A DNA stretch of 64,000 nt from Telmatactis stephensoni (lineage: Eukaryota > Cnidaria > Anthozoa > Actiniaria > Isophelliidae), in NCBI GenBank assembly GCA_029948255.1, contig JALIZF010001570.1:337501-401500 (forward strand). Direction: 5' to 3'. A program made the translations under genes and the position numbers. Position 1 is the first letter of the stretch. The number at the start of each line of letters is the position of its first letter. A model generated the notes under the pieces. The model was not told the DNA's origin. It made no database searches and saw nothing but the letters and a program-made list of their open reading frames with translations. Shown piece by piece: positions 1-10,010 of this stretch.

Positions 1-420
1 GATCAGAACAAGAGACCTCTCTAAAAGTAGAAAGACAGTTCTTTATAGAGACAGTATTAAGTACCATTGTAGTACTTTCAACAGTATTTTCAAAAGTAGC
101 TTGAATTTTTTTTATTTTATCTTTAAAAAAGTCAGAAAATAAGTTCGCAAGGTTATCGGAACAGGACAAGGAGGGAAATGTTGATCACAATTCATGTTTG
201 TCCATTTTTGAAAACTAGAGAACAAAACTCTCTGGTTCGACTTGTTCTCAGATATAACATTTGAGTAGAATTCGTTTTTAGCCTTACTGATCAGATTTTT
301 AACCACGATGCATTGATCAACATACGATTGTCGGTCCACCATTAAACGAGACTTGCGCCATTTCCTTTCAAGACACCTATCGTCATAGTCGAGAATGTGC
401 CATGAAAACGAGGCAAGCCA
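1..420 (-). mobile_element. LINE fragment (linker before reverse transcriptase)
   Basis: On the minus strand, 410 down to about 170 encodes a segment with an ER-WRKSRL motif followed by KNLISKAKNEFYSN, the pattern of the linker between endonuclease and reverse transcriptase in CR1/jockey-like LINEs. After a frameshift near 170 the frame resumes with a NLANLFSDFFKDKI motif down to base 1, the usual text just upstream of the RT domain. No start, RT core or ends are visible, so this is a truncated, frameshifted relic that may continue off the left edge. Clade assignment is tentative. Confidence 0.6.
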
Positions 421-1165
421 TAGGCACCCCAGGCAATCATTTAGAGCAGCATGTAACACCAGCATATAAAGCAAATAGACGGGTCCAGGTTCGTAATTGT
501 CATGGAATAAAAACATTTTTTTTTGTCTTGTTATGTAGTAAATATTATCTTTTCATTTTTTTGTATGCTTTTTTCTGGTTTTGAAGCATTTTAAGCTGTT
601 TTTTAATTTGATTTAATTTCCAATATATTTTGACTCAAGCGACAGCTTGTCTGGCTCTTCGATTTGAGAATTTCAAGAACTTGCTTATCATGATCATTGA
701 CTGCACGTTTTAAGGATAAAAGAAAAGATTGAAAACATTATGTATTTCAATGTTCTCTGTAATTAAATGGTATGGCTAAAAAATTTTGGCGTACAAACTA
801 AAATAAATACTATTAGAAAGTCAATGATTACAAAGCAACAGCTACTTTAAAATATCAAAGAAAATAGACCGAGGTCAAACAGGTCACCCAAACAGGACGG
901 TGTGCTTTCGTGACACTACAATGAGTCTGCAACATCATGCAATACAGGCATTTGTCAACATGTTAATCGCTGTTACCCTAGCAGCTATAAAATTACTTAA
1001 TAAATATCAAATTTAGGATCGAGACCGATACCTCCATGAGTTCAAATATTCCGCCGTTCAGTACCAAACTCAAAACATGAACAAACTGGCTTTAAAACAT
1101 ATTTATTCTCTTGTCAGACTGAATTCCACTTGGGCACGAGTAAACGCACTATGTGCGTCTAGTTT
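421..1165. other. no recognisable feature
   Basis: AT-rich sequence with no coding-like frame, no clear TIR and no RNA gene that I can see. The short block near 1131-1160 (gggcacgagtaaacgca) recurs in diverged form at 34691-34715 and, inverted, near 29440-29480, so it belongs to some dispersed repeat. Confidence 0.5.
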
Positions 1166-2766
1166 CTCAATCATTGACAAAAAATTTTAATCCCTCGATT
1201 GCTTCTCGACTTTTCCATCAGAATGGAAAATAGCTAGGATTATTCCATTGCATAAAATAGGTCCACGTGACATGCTTGATAATAGACCCATATCAATCCT
1301 TCCAGTGATAAGTAAAATCTACGAAAAGATATTGTATGAGCAGTTGATTGAATATCTTGACACGGAGAATATATTGTCTGATCACCAATTCGGATTTAGA
1401 CGTCAACATTCAACTGCATCAACCTTACTTGATAGCACTAATGAATGGTATATGAACATGGATAGTGGCCTCTTTAATTTGGTAGTATTTCTTGACCTCA
1501 AGAAGCCTTTTGACACCGTAAATCATGAGATCCTGCTGGCTAAGTTCATGGCTTATGGTGTCAAAGGAAGTTCACTGAATTTATTCAGTTCTTACTTAAA
1601 AGATCGAAAGCAAACATGTCAGGTAAATGGGAGTTATTCTAATCAGGGACGAATAAGTGGTGGAATTCCACAAGGTTCCATCCTTGGTCCACTTTTTTTC
1701 TTACTATACATAAATGACTTGCCAAATTGTCTAAGTTTCACTACACCTAGAATGTTTGCTGACGATACTAATATTACAGTAGTGGGAAAGTCAGTAACTG
1801 AAACACAAATCATTTTGAACCACGATCTGAACAGCATCAAAGCGTGGCTCGCTGCAAATAAACTAAGCCTGAACATAGCTAAAACAGAATACGTCCTGGT
1901 GGGATCTAGAAATAGATTAAGTGAATTGGAAGAACCAGATATCATTGGAAACGAACCAGTCAAACGAGTTCAGAGTACCAAGGTACACATAGATGAAAAC
2001 CTCACTTGGGAAACACACATTGACGTAGTAGCCAAAAAAGTCTCATCAGGAATTGGTGCTATTAGAAGGCTTACAGAATTTGTAAACCAAGACACTCTTG
2101 TGTCTGTTTATAATGTCTTCTTCGACCACACTTTGAATACTGTTTAGTGGTATGGGATACATTAGGTATTGGACTTTCTGATCGACTACAGAGACTTCAA
2201 AACAGATGGGCTAGGGTAATTATGCGTTGTCCGAATGAGATTGGCCAGTCTGAAATAGCAATGCATTCACTAGGATGGACTACTTTGTCCAAACGTAGAG
2301 CTCAAATAAAAGCTGAGCCGTTATTCAAAATATTCCATAATCTGGCATCAAGCAGAATCACATGCAGCCTCTAGTAATTATTATCTACATGATTCTTCAA
2401 ACAAGGTTGCTTTGCCCTTACCAAAAACCAAATTCTTGAAAAAAAGTTTGAGTTACGATGGTGCCAAATTATGGAATTCACTACCTAGTGATGTACGACA
2501 TTGTGAATCCCCAGTCTCTTTCCAGAACAAACTCCTTTCCCTTGGACTTACATAATTATATATATACCAAGATATTATTATTATTTATATTTTATTACTA
2601 TTTTTATATTTAATAACCAATTATTAATATATTCAGTATTATTAGTACTACATATATGATTCTATTTTTTTTTTAGATTTCTTTTTATACACACCCATAT
2701 TGGAAATAAGCTGTTTGTTGTATATGTTAGTGTGTTTAAATAAAGTTACTTACTTACTTACTTACA
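1166..2766 (+). mobile_element. 5'-truncated LINE with reverse transcriptase, frameshifted
   Basis: Plus-strand coding remnant of a non-LTR retrotransposon. It starts inside the RT domain (frame open from about 1200, first Met at 1248). RT motifs seen in order are RPISILPVISKIYEKIL, FLDLKKPFDTVNHEIL, GGIPQGSILGPLFF and the catalytic FADD (about 1756-1767). The frame stops at 2145; one frame over, VVWDTLGI and the LQNRWARVI motif continue to 2374, so at least one frameshift is present. The 3' end is at about 2766, where an aaataaagt run is followed by a (TTAC)n tail, a typical LINE 3' microsatellite end. Probably CR1/jockey superfamily. Not functional: no 5' half and a broken frame. Confidence 0.8.
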
Positions 2767-3096
2767 TGCTACAAAGAAATGTACAGTTAAAAAGATTTCT
2801 TTCTAGCGATTCCCATATCTCAGAAGGGTGATCGGAAGGTATTGAAACGTTTCGCAATTTGCATCAGGTGCTAGAATGTATTGAAAACATGACAAACTAA
2901 AACAAAAGAGCTGCATCATGCATCAATGGACCACTGTATTTGGCTGAAAAATATACTGATTTGAGGCCAAAACAATACTGAGTCGTTTGACTCGCTACTC
3001 ACTACTCACGAGTCAAACGAGTGAAGTACAATGCTGTTGTTGCTAGTTTTTTCGTTTCTACGCTGTAGGGTCCTGTACAAGTTGATACGATTTCAC
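2767..3096. other. no recognisable feature
   Basis: Non-coding sequence between the LINE tail and the left end of the fold-back element. It contains a small run of related half-sites around 2988-3020 (gactcg, ctactc, gagtcaaacgagt), echoed near 17180-17300, but nothing I can name. Confidence 0.4.
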
Positions 3097-3342
3097 TAGA
3101 GACCTTTAGCATCGCATTGACTGCAAACGGCAATCCACAGGATATTGTCCAGGAAAATGGTGCAGAATTTATGCAGAATTGTGCAAATTTGTGTAGCAAG
3201 CATGAAATTTTGCACACAATGATAGAGGTTCACGTTCTGAGTAATTCTGGAGGTGGAGCCACGCCCAGAAATCAATTACTTACATATCCATATTTTGGAA
3301 TTAATTCTCTCAGAAACAAAGATAAGGAGCATATAATGTTAA

Positions 3343-3798
3343 GAGGAGATTTTTTTCAATGATGAGCAATAATGGCAAAAAGCGCCAAAAACTACACCTT
3401 CGTGCCAGTTTTTTTTAATCCAAATTTTCCTTCTGGATTAACACTCAAATCCTTTTTCTACTAGTTAAAAACTGATGTACCAAGATAAAATTCCTGTTTA
3501 AAATGGATGTTTGAATTGTACAAAGACTTTTAAGACTTTCTTTAAGTTGTGTTGGGATTAAGCTTTTTCAAGCTGAATATAAAGAAAACATACAGCAAAT
3601 GAGCAAATGAAGGCCTAAATCTCATTTTTGATCCAAATTTTCGCTTTGGATTAACACTTTGATTCAACTTTTATCGGCCAAAACTACTTACAAACAACTT
3701 AAACTTTCTTATAGAAGTGGTTTTAGTTTTGTACAACAGCTATTCTTCAACTCAGGAGTTTTTGTCATTCACTGCTCGAACTTGAAAAAAATCCCCTC
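3343..3798. mobile_element. TIR miniature element with TTAA duplication (family A)
   Basis: 456-bp element starting GAGGAGATTTTTTTCAA and ending with its imperfect reverse complement, flanked by TTAA at 3339-3342 and 3799-3802. The sister arm of the fold-back (near 13475-13485) reads tgcattaacattag with a single TTAA and no element, which fixes the boundaries. A second full copy is at 58277-58699 and a fragment at about 25094-25220. TTAA duplications are typical of piggyBac and Kolobok. No ORF inside is credible. Confidence 0.8.
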
Positions 3799-3843
3799 TT
3801 AATACAAAAAGTGTAATGAAGGATAGTGATAAGGTTGAGTATG

Positions 3844-4284
3844 TATGGAGTTAGATTAGTGACAAAATTCAATTGCTCAAAATGTGACAATCGAGAACCC
3901 AAAGTCATCAAAGCAAAACTCAAATCCATCAAGTCAATAGCCAAATTTGACAATCAAAACTGTAAAGTAATCAATCGAGAACCCAAAGTCATCAAAGCAA
4001 AACTCAAATCCATCAAGTCAATAGCCAAATTTGACAATCAAAACTGTAAAGTAATCGAAAATAAACTTGATTTCATTGATTTAAAAGTCAAATCTAAAGG
4101 CCAGAAGTCGAACTTATCAGACCAGAATCTGATTTCATCAAATCAAATGTAAAGTATCGAAGTGATCAATTCCAAGTGTGCGAACCCATCGGAAGCAGGA
4201 ACCCATCAAACAGAAACCCATCGGGATGGGCTTCCTGTGCTGGAAGTAATATATATATATATATATCGGGCTTGGGCTTCCTGT
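3844..4284 (+). repeat. left TIR of IS3EU-like element
   Basis: 441-bp terminal inverted repeat matching 12253-12689 almost base for base. It contains an internal 85-bp direct duplication (3888-3972 and 3973-4057). A (TA)n run (4248-4266) lies just outside the HECT-like gene's start. The repeat is fortuitously open in one frame, but there is no reason to believe it is translated. The (TA)n run plus the flanking gcttgggcttcctgt block may act as the promoter for the internal gene at each end (inference). Confidence 0.9.
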
Positions 4285-5075
4285 GTTCTTGCCTCGTGGT
4301 TTCAAAAATGGCGGAACAAGAGCGTCAGTCGACTTCCCAAGTTACAAGGTTGTTAAACCAAGTTATTACGATTCTGAGCAGCCCTCAGGCGACCTCTCAA
4401 AACTCTTCTCCCGCCTCTACCAGCACTACAACAACAACTGCAGCAGCAACTACTACTCCGTCTCACTCTGACTCTCGAGCTGTAGAAAACTTCAGGTAAG
4501 CTTAAGTGTTATATGTTGCTCAAATCAATAAAAATCAGCTTATTTGTATCGAATGTTATGAAAAATTGATTAACATTAAAAGGAAACTTTAGTGAGTTCG
4601 ATTTTTTACTGGATTTTATCGACTTCTGACGATCAAGAGTTAAAAACAACTTTAACTTAATTCAATCCAGTTACTGAATGACTGGAAGGTACACGCTCAT
4701 CATGGCTCATTTATGCAGAGCTCTGGATTTCGTACGATAGACAAGTGTTATATGATTTGTATTACAATAATTACAAACTATGACAATGCTCGGATAAAAC
4801 TGTTTTTGTCATATTTTCTTTTTTTATTTTCGCATTTTGTTTATACTATTGGGATATTATATTGTGAAGCCCTGCTCCCCTCTTTAGCACTTTGCGAGAC
4901 ACTTCCACTACATTTTGAGCTTAATAACCTCCTGAAACCAGTTTATTTCCACTTGATTTTGCGTGTTGGTGATAGGTATTTTAGGTTTTTAAAATGTTTT
5001 CAATAATGCGCGAGATGTTAGTATTTTTTATTTGACTAAGGATGGTGGAATTTTTCCATGCTATAAATACCACTT

Positions 5076-5206
5076 ATTAGATATTTTCTTGTGTATTACG
5101 GGCTGATATTTTACGAGTCGCGTACGTATTTTGCCGAGCCTTTAGGCGAGGCAAAATGCGAGCGATGAGTAAAATGTCAGCCCGTAATACACAAGAAAAT
5201 AGCTAA
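5076..5206. repeat. 131-bp palindromic miniature element in intron 1 of the HECT-like gene
   Basis: About 46-bp arms pair almost perfectly (ttttcttgtgtattacgggc on the left with its reverse complement on the right) around a short spacer. Probably a small fold-back or miniature TIR element; no clear target duplication. Confidence 0.6.
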
Positions 5207-5956
5207 TAAAGGATTTATTATATAACTGCTTCTTAGTTTCCTATTTTCCAATTGTTTTATGTAAAATATGGCAAACCAGTTTTCAACTATGTAATACGGT
5301 ATATAATACGGCCTCATATTTGCTTAGTTCTCTCATCCTTATATGGTAAAATTACGTCATAGTTATATAATAAACAGTGTAAACGTTTAAGCTTATATGT
5401 TAAATGTTTGTATGTTAAATAAGTTTATGCAGTCTTGGTCCCTACAATTGGGTAATGGTATTGAACATTAGTCACTCATTGTATTTGACATATTTATATT
5501 AGACTATAAGTAAGAGCATTCTTCTATTCTTGTTATACAGACAAAGTTTCCCAAGCTTGGCCGGTGTAAGGTATTCACCTTATAGTCGCCAAACCCCAAG
5601 ACCCACTAGCCGTACAACAAGGGCAAGTAGATTTACACCACTTCAAACCTGGACCCATGATGTGGTAGTTCTTTCCAAAACAGATGCCAGTTTGACCCCC
5701 TCTAGGGATGAACTGGATGAGCTAAAATTGGGGGGACTTGGAAAGAAGAGAATAGTCTTCGATAAAAATGGAAGCCACGATCACTTTATCAGAAGCATGA
5801 ATAATACAAGTCCCAGCAAGGAGCCATTGAAGTTTTGAGGGCTGCAAGTGGTGGTGCTGGGGCAAAGGCGCTAGTGGGAATCCATTACCATCTGCTTATA
5901 GTGTGCCAAGTTTTATAATACTCATGAATAATTAATGAGACCAAAACAATATAAAA

Positions 5957-6274
5957 TCATAAGCGTGGAGGAGTCTGTATCTCTGATACCGAATTGTCCT
6001 GATTTGCATAAACTTTAAAGCTGATTTTCTCAGCCCAATTCACATGTATGATCAAATTTTTTGTCAAACTTGATCGAGCTAACCTAGACGTATCATAAGT
6101 AATACGCCTATGTAAATCGCCTACGGCTCGAGTTTTTAAATCAGATACAGAATGGTCACTCATACTGTATTTTTTACTTAAAGATAGCATTGGTTCAGCA
6201 GTATTATACATAAGGCCCTTACAAACAGACATTTCTCTTGACATCGATACATCCTCCATTATATGAATCACCAA
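5957..6274 (-). other. unidentified minus-strand open frame in the intron of the HECT-like gene
   Basis: A 105-codon open frame antisense to the HECT-like gene, between its exons 2 and 3. The composition looks fairly protein-like (SDLKTRAVGDLHRRITYDT, then SSLTKNLIIHVNWAEKISFK) and not low-complexity, but I recognise no domain. It could be an exon of another inserted element or chance. No splice-supported partner exon is evident. Confidence 0.2.
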
Positions 6275-7457
6275 CAGTGCATGTACTCACTGCTCATTGA
6301 TTGTACCCTTGCGTGAACTGAAAAACCACCCCCAGTCACTGAACTGTAAGCTAGCTCTTCAAGGTCCTTCCTCCAGCTCCAGTGTATCTAACACACAATG
6401 CAATTCTTCCTCCAGTACTTCTTACATGCAGGATTTATCTGCCAGTACTGTTGCACAAAACTGTCAGCCAAGAAACAATGAAAGCAAAGGAATTCAACAA
6501 GGAGCAAGTTCCACCAATGGCATGCCAAGGGATGTTCCTAATGATAGTACTTCTGTCTTTATAGAACAATTTGACAACTCTGCAGTCCTTAATAAATCAT
6601 CAGTCATCTCCAAACTCCAGGAGATGTTCCCAAATGCCCCCCCTCAGAGGATAAAAGAAATTACAGAGAGAAGCCTAACAATTGACAGTGCAGTTGAATG
6701 CTTAGCATTATATGATGACCCCAGTGATACAGGGAACTGTCTTTCACTTCAAGTGTTGTTAGATTCATACCAAAGTCAGGTGAAAGATGATGAATTCCAG
6801 GTCACTGTGGAAAGAGAAAATTTATGGGTCAGTGTGCTGAAGATATACAAGTCCTGCATTCCTGACATGAGTAATCTAAAGAAGAAGTTGGTTGTGACCT
6901 TCAAGGATTAAAGATGGCTTAGATGCTGGAGCCCTGTCAAGGGAATTTTTTCAACTAACTTTGCAGCAAATAAAGAAGCGCTTGTGTGTAGGGGAAGAGC
7001 ACAGAGTCATTCCTATTAAAGACTACACAAAACTTTTTCTGTTTCAAATTGCAGGAATAGCAATTTGCCATTCTGTCATTCAAAGAGGACCAACATTTTC
7101 ATGTTTATGTCCTAATTACTATTACTTGGCTGGTAAAACTGAGGATGTGTCAGTAAATCCTGTAAAGGATGACATTCCATTGACAGCAGCCTCTTACAAA
7201 GTGCTTAAATTGATTGACGATTTGGATGAATGCAAGACAAAAGAGAGTCTTGAGAAGATTTTAGATGATGACAGTAATATGCAGATGATTTCATCATTCC
7301 ACTGGCCAGTTGAAGTCATGATAACCCTCAAAAATAAAGGTAGTTTAAGAAAGATAAAATTAAATATACATGTTGAAAAACTTTTGATGTACATATCTTT
7401 GTGATGTCTGTGGTTATTATGTCCCTTGAATGATTCCAGTATAATTAACAATAATTA

Positions 7458-7700
7458 CACCTTGAGGTTAAGTGAGACTATGAGTTGATAGCCCACGAGG
7501 CCATACTCAGCTGAATGGGCTATCATTACTCAAACTCAAGGTCTAATTGTTTAGTATAAATATAACAATCAGTCAAATAAAGAATAAAAAATAACGAATT
7601 TTGAAAATCTGGCATTTTCTCTACTGGTGGTCTATCACAAAGTAGTATAGACTATTAGTAGAGTAGTCAATCAGAATGCAGGATTTGTGATAGACCATTA
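7458..7700. repeat. two small palindromes in the intron between HECT exons 3 and 4
   Basis: Arms near 7458-7495 and 7520-7546 (accttgaggtt with actcaaggtc) form one hairpin. Arms near 7626-7641 and 7684-7699 (tggtctatcacaaa and its reverse complement) form another. Both look like tiny miniature TIR elements. Confidence 0.5.
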
Positions 7701-8929
7701 GTATGTTTATAATACTCTAATAATAATTACATGTATCCACAAGTGTTTTCATTAAACACTTCTTCATTGAATACAGATTCTTATAAGGTTATTTTTTGGC
7801 CTTACAGCAGCTGTAGTGTCAACTATCATTGAACACGAGTTGGTTTCAGGAAGGCAACAAGAGATAGATGAGCTTGCCAAGGGATTGCGGAATATGGGGC
7901 TCTTGTCTTACTTGAAATCATACCCAGTTCTTGGAAAAGCCTTGCTCTGCTTTGATGAATCACAAGAGTTTGGGCCTGAGGAATTTCAAGAATGCATAAA
8001 TCTAGAAGCCCCTAAGTCAGATGAATTCGAAAAAGCTCAGGCCTTTGGATGGTTTAAAGAGTACATCAGTGAAAACCCAAAGAATGAATCTTACCCTGCA
8101 GGAAGCAGACTGAAGACTTTACTTCAGTTCTGCACAGGATTCCAAGTCCCCCCAGCTGGAAGTGACAGGTCTTCTTGTCAGATTGACATCTCATATCTAC
8201 CTGATGATGAAGAATACCAATTACCACTAGCCCAAGCATGTGTAGGTCTCCTGAGACTTCCAGTTGTCCACTCAAGTCAGGCCAAGTTCAATGAAATGAT
8301 GGATGTGGCATTGAAATGTGAAAGCACAGGCTTTGGTTCTGTGTAAGCATTTAATGGGTTTGAATCATTAGCAAGTTTTGCATTTACATTTACAAGTTGA
8401 TCAGAAATATTATAACTGCTTTTTAGCTTTGCAACAAGGCCTATTTGAGATTTAATTATGCCTATAAATTGAATTATTTTTTATGTATACTGTTTCAGTT
8501 ATCATTGCACTGGGTGTATACTGTACATGTTTTGACAGTACAGCTTTTTATTTAACTAGTGTTGCTCAACCCAAAAGGCATCATTGTACCAGCATTAGGG
8601 AAACACAATTGTCAGTATTCAATTCAAATTGGATGATTCTACAGTTTTAAGACGTTTTAGGTAACAGATAGTAGCGTATGATATCCATTTATGTTCATGT
8701 CTTATCAGTTTGGTAAGAAACAGTTGGCCAATGAATTGGGCCATTTAGGACAAAGAAAATTCAAGTGTAGAATAGCAGAAGATGTATATATTGAACATCT
8801 TTAGGCTTTAATTGAAAATTATCTTTCCTTATATGGCTTTATTGTTTTGTACTTACAACAATCTTAGCTTTTCTTGCAAACTGATCTTACAGTGAAAGAG
8901 AAAAGCATGGAGTTAAAATAGTATACTAA

Positions 8930-9040
8930 TACGGTGAGACCTCCATTGAGCAGTCACCCATTAAATGGCCAACCTCTAATTAGCAGCCACTTTAAAAAGT
9001 CCCAAGGGTGGCCCCTTAATAGAGGTCCCACTGTATTTGA
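8930..9040. repeat. ~110-bp TIR miniature element (TACGGTGAGACC type)
   Basis: TACGGTGAGACCTCCATT on the left is inverted on the right as ctcttaat-type text ending GGTCCCACTGTA, with arms of about 33 bases. The ends abut TA, suggesting a TA target duplication. The surrounding 8347-9175 is otherwise without a feature. Confidence 0.6.
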
Positions 9041-9149
9041 TGGCATTTTGTATAAGTTACAGTAAGTTAAACATTGCATTTATTGTGTACCTGCATCCAG
9101 AGGTACTTTAAAAATCGTTTGTGGACTAATAAAAACTTCATAATTTTAT

Positions 9150-9345
9150 ATTCATAATTTTTCTTCTGTTCCATTATGACTGTTCATTTCCCACAACAAA
9201 GAACTTGTGGTCAACTGCTAACACTTTTCAGAAGAGCAATTAACTGTTGTCCAAGACTCACTCTACTATTAAACAAACTTTTGATGAACAAACAACACTA
9301 CATGTGTGAAAGACCTTATGAGGAAATTCCTCATACAATGCAGGG
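9150..9345 (+). pseudogene. relic of the IS3EU-like transposase N-terminus, opposite orientation
   Basis: On the plus strand, [14 protein letters not shown] matches [14 protein letters not shown] of the transposase gene on the minus strand (about 12020-11970). Diverged, frameshifted similarity continues toward the NEQ segment. It is a fragment of a second, older copy of the transposase gene lying inside the element and inverted relative to the functional one. Confidence 0.65.
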
Positions 9346-9417
9346 TAATATACTTATTTTGCAATTTTGTTTTACTGAATTTGTAATAGTTATGCTAATA
9401 TTTGCACCAATAGATCC

Positions 9418-9714
9418 CTTTCACTGACGTCATTAAAAAAATAAAACTGACTTTAGAGCATCAAATACTTGTATCTACAAGGACATGCAAATCTATCCTA
9501 CTCTAGAAAAATTAAGTCCAAAAAGCTTTTTCGCCATGAATATATGAATTTTTGAAGTTTCGCTTGTTGTTGGTAACAATATATGGAGCAGCCATTACTG
9601 TGTACATGTAGATGTACACCAATATGGCGTCCATTAACAGCAAGCATCGAAATGATGTTATAAATGCATTTTAATTGTTCAAATATTACTAATTGTAAAA
9701 TGGAAAACAACTAA
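9418..9714 (+). repeat. dispersed ~290-bp repeat, second copy at 47788
   Basis: From tttcactgacgtcat through caccaatatgg to the end, this segment aligns directly with 47788-48072, with moderate divergence. Non-coding. Its 5' and 3' limits are approximate and no TIR is apparent, so it may be a SINE or a fragment of a larger repeat. Confidence 0.65.
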
Positions 9715-9772
9715 TTGGGCCACAGGTTTATCAGTATGTAACTGTTTCGTGTAACCCTCTTTAAATAAAGTC

Positions 9773-9806
<34 letters not shown>
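9773..9806. repeat. (ATT)n microsatellite
   Basis: About eleven units of TTA/ATT immediately before the CUE-like relic. Confidence 0.9.
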
Positions 9807-9817
9807 TAATCCAAGAG

Positions 9818-10010
9818 ATGTTTCAAAACATTCCCTTAAGGATCATAGAAGAAATTACACAAACAAGTTTAACAGTTGACAGTGCTGTTGAAGCTTTAGC
9901 ATTATATAATGACACTACCGATAGAGAGGAATGCATTAGTTCCCCACAGGAGCTTTTAGAATCCTATCACATGAAATTGATCTATGTTTCATACCTAGTT
10001 AAATTTACAT
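9818..10010 (+). pseudogene. relic of the CUE-like exon of the HECT gene
   Basis: Encodes EMFQNIP-RIIEEITQTSLT and DSAVEALALYNDT, a diverged copy of the CUE-like segment at 6610-6790 of the HECT-like gene. It ends without the HECT domain. With 9150-9345 it shows that pieces of an older, rearranged copy of both genes sit between the intact transposase and the HECT gene. Confidence 0.7.

Larger units (their letters stand above)
4308..8346 (+). pseudogene. CUE plus HECT E3 ubiquitin-ligase-like gene in the transposon, frameshifted
   Basis: Spliced gene resembling the G2E3-like HECT proteins that are multicopy in cnidarians. Exon 1 is 4308-4495 (Met at 4308, Ser/Thr-rich, donor after ttcag). Exon 2 starts at 5541 and encodes a RQSFPSLAG lead-in. 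Exon 3 starts about 6335 and ends at 7339; it holds a CUE-like segment (KLQEMFPNAPPQRIKEI, about 6610-6720) and the HECT N-lobe start with GLDAGALSREFF (about 6915-6950). Exon 4 is 7808-8346 and holds the C-lobe, with FCTGFQVPPAG and LPLAQACVGLLRLP, whose Cys is in the position of the catalytic thioester Cys. Breaks: exon 2 shifts frame twice (about 5825 and 5883) and exon 3 once at about 6908. HECT enzymes transfer ubiquitin from E2 through that Cys. The frame breaks could be decay or assembly indels. Intron 1 holds a palindrome (5076-5206). Confidence 0.75.

Noticed and set aside
3826..4152. Lys-rich repeat ORF (and its twin at 12381-12860, minus)
   Set aside because: These are the transposon TIRs with their 85-bp duplication. 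Openness follows from the 85-bp repeat and composition, and the sequence is identical because it is a TIR, not a protein constraint.
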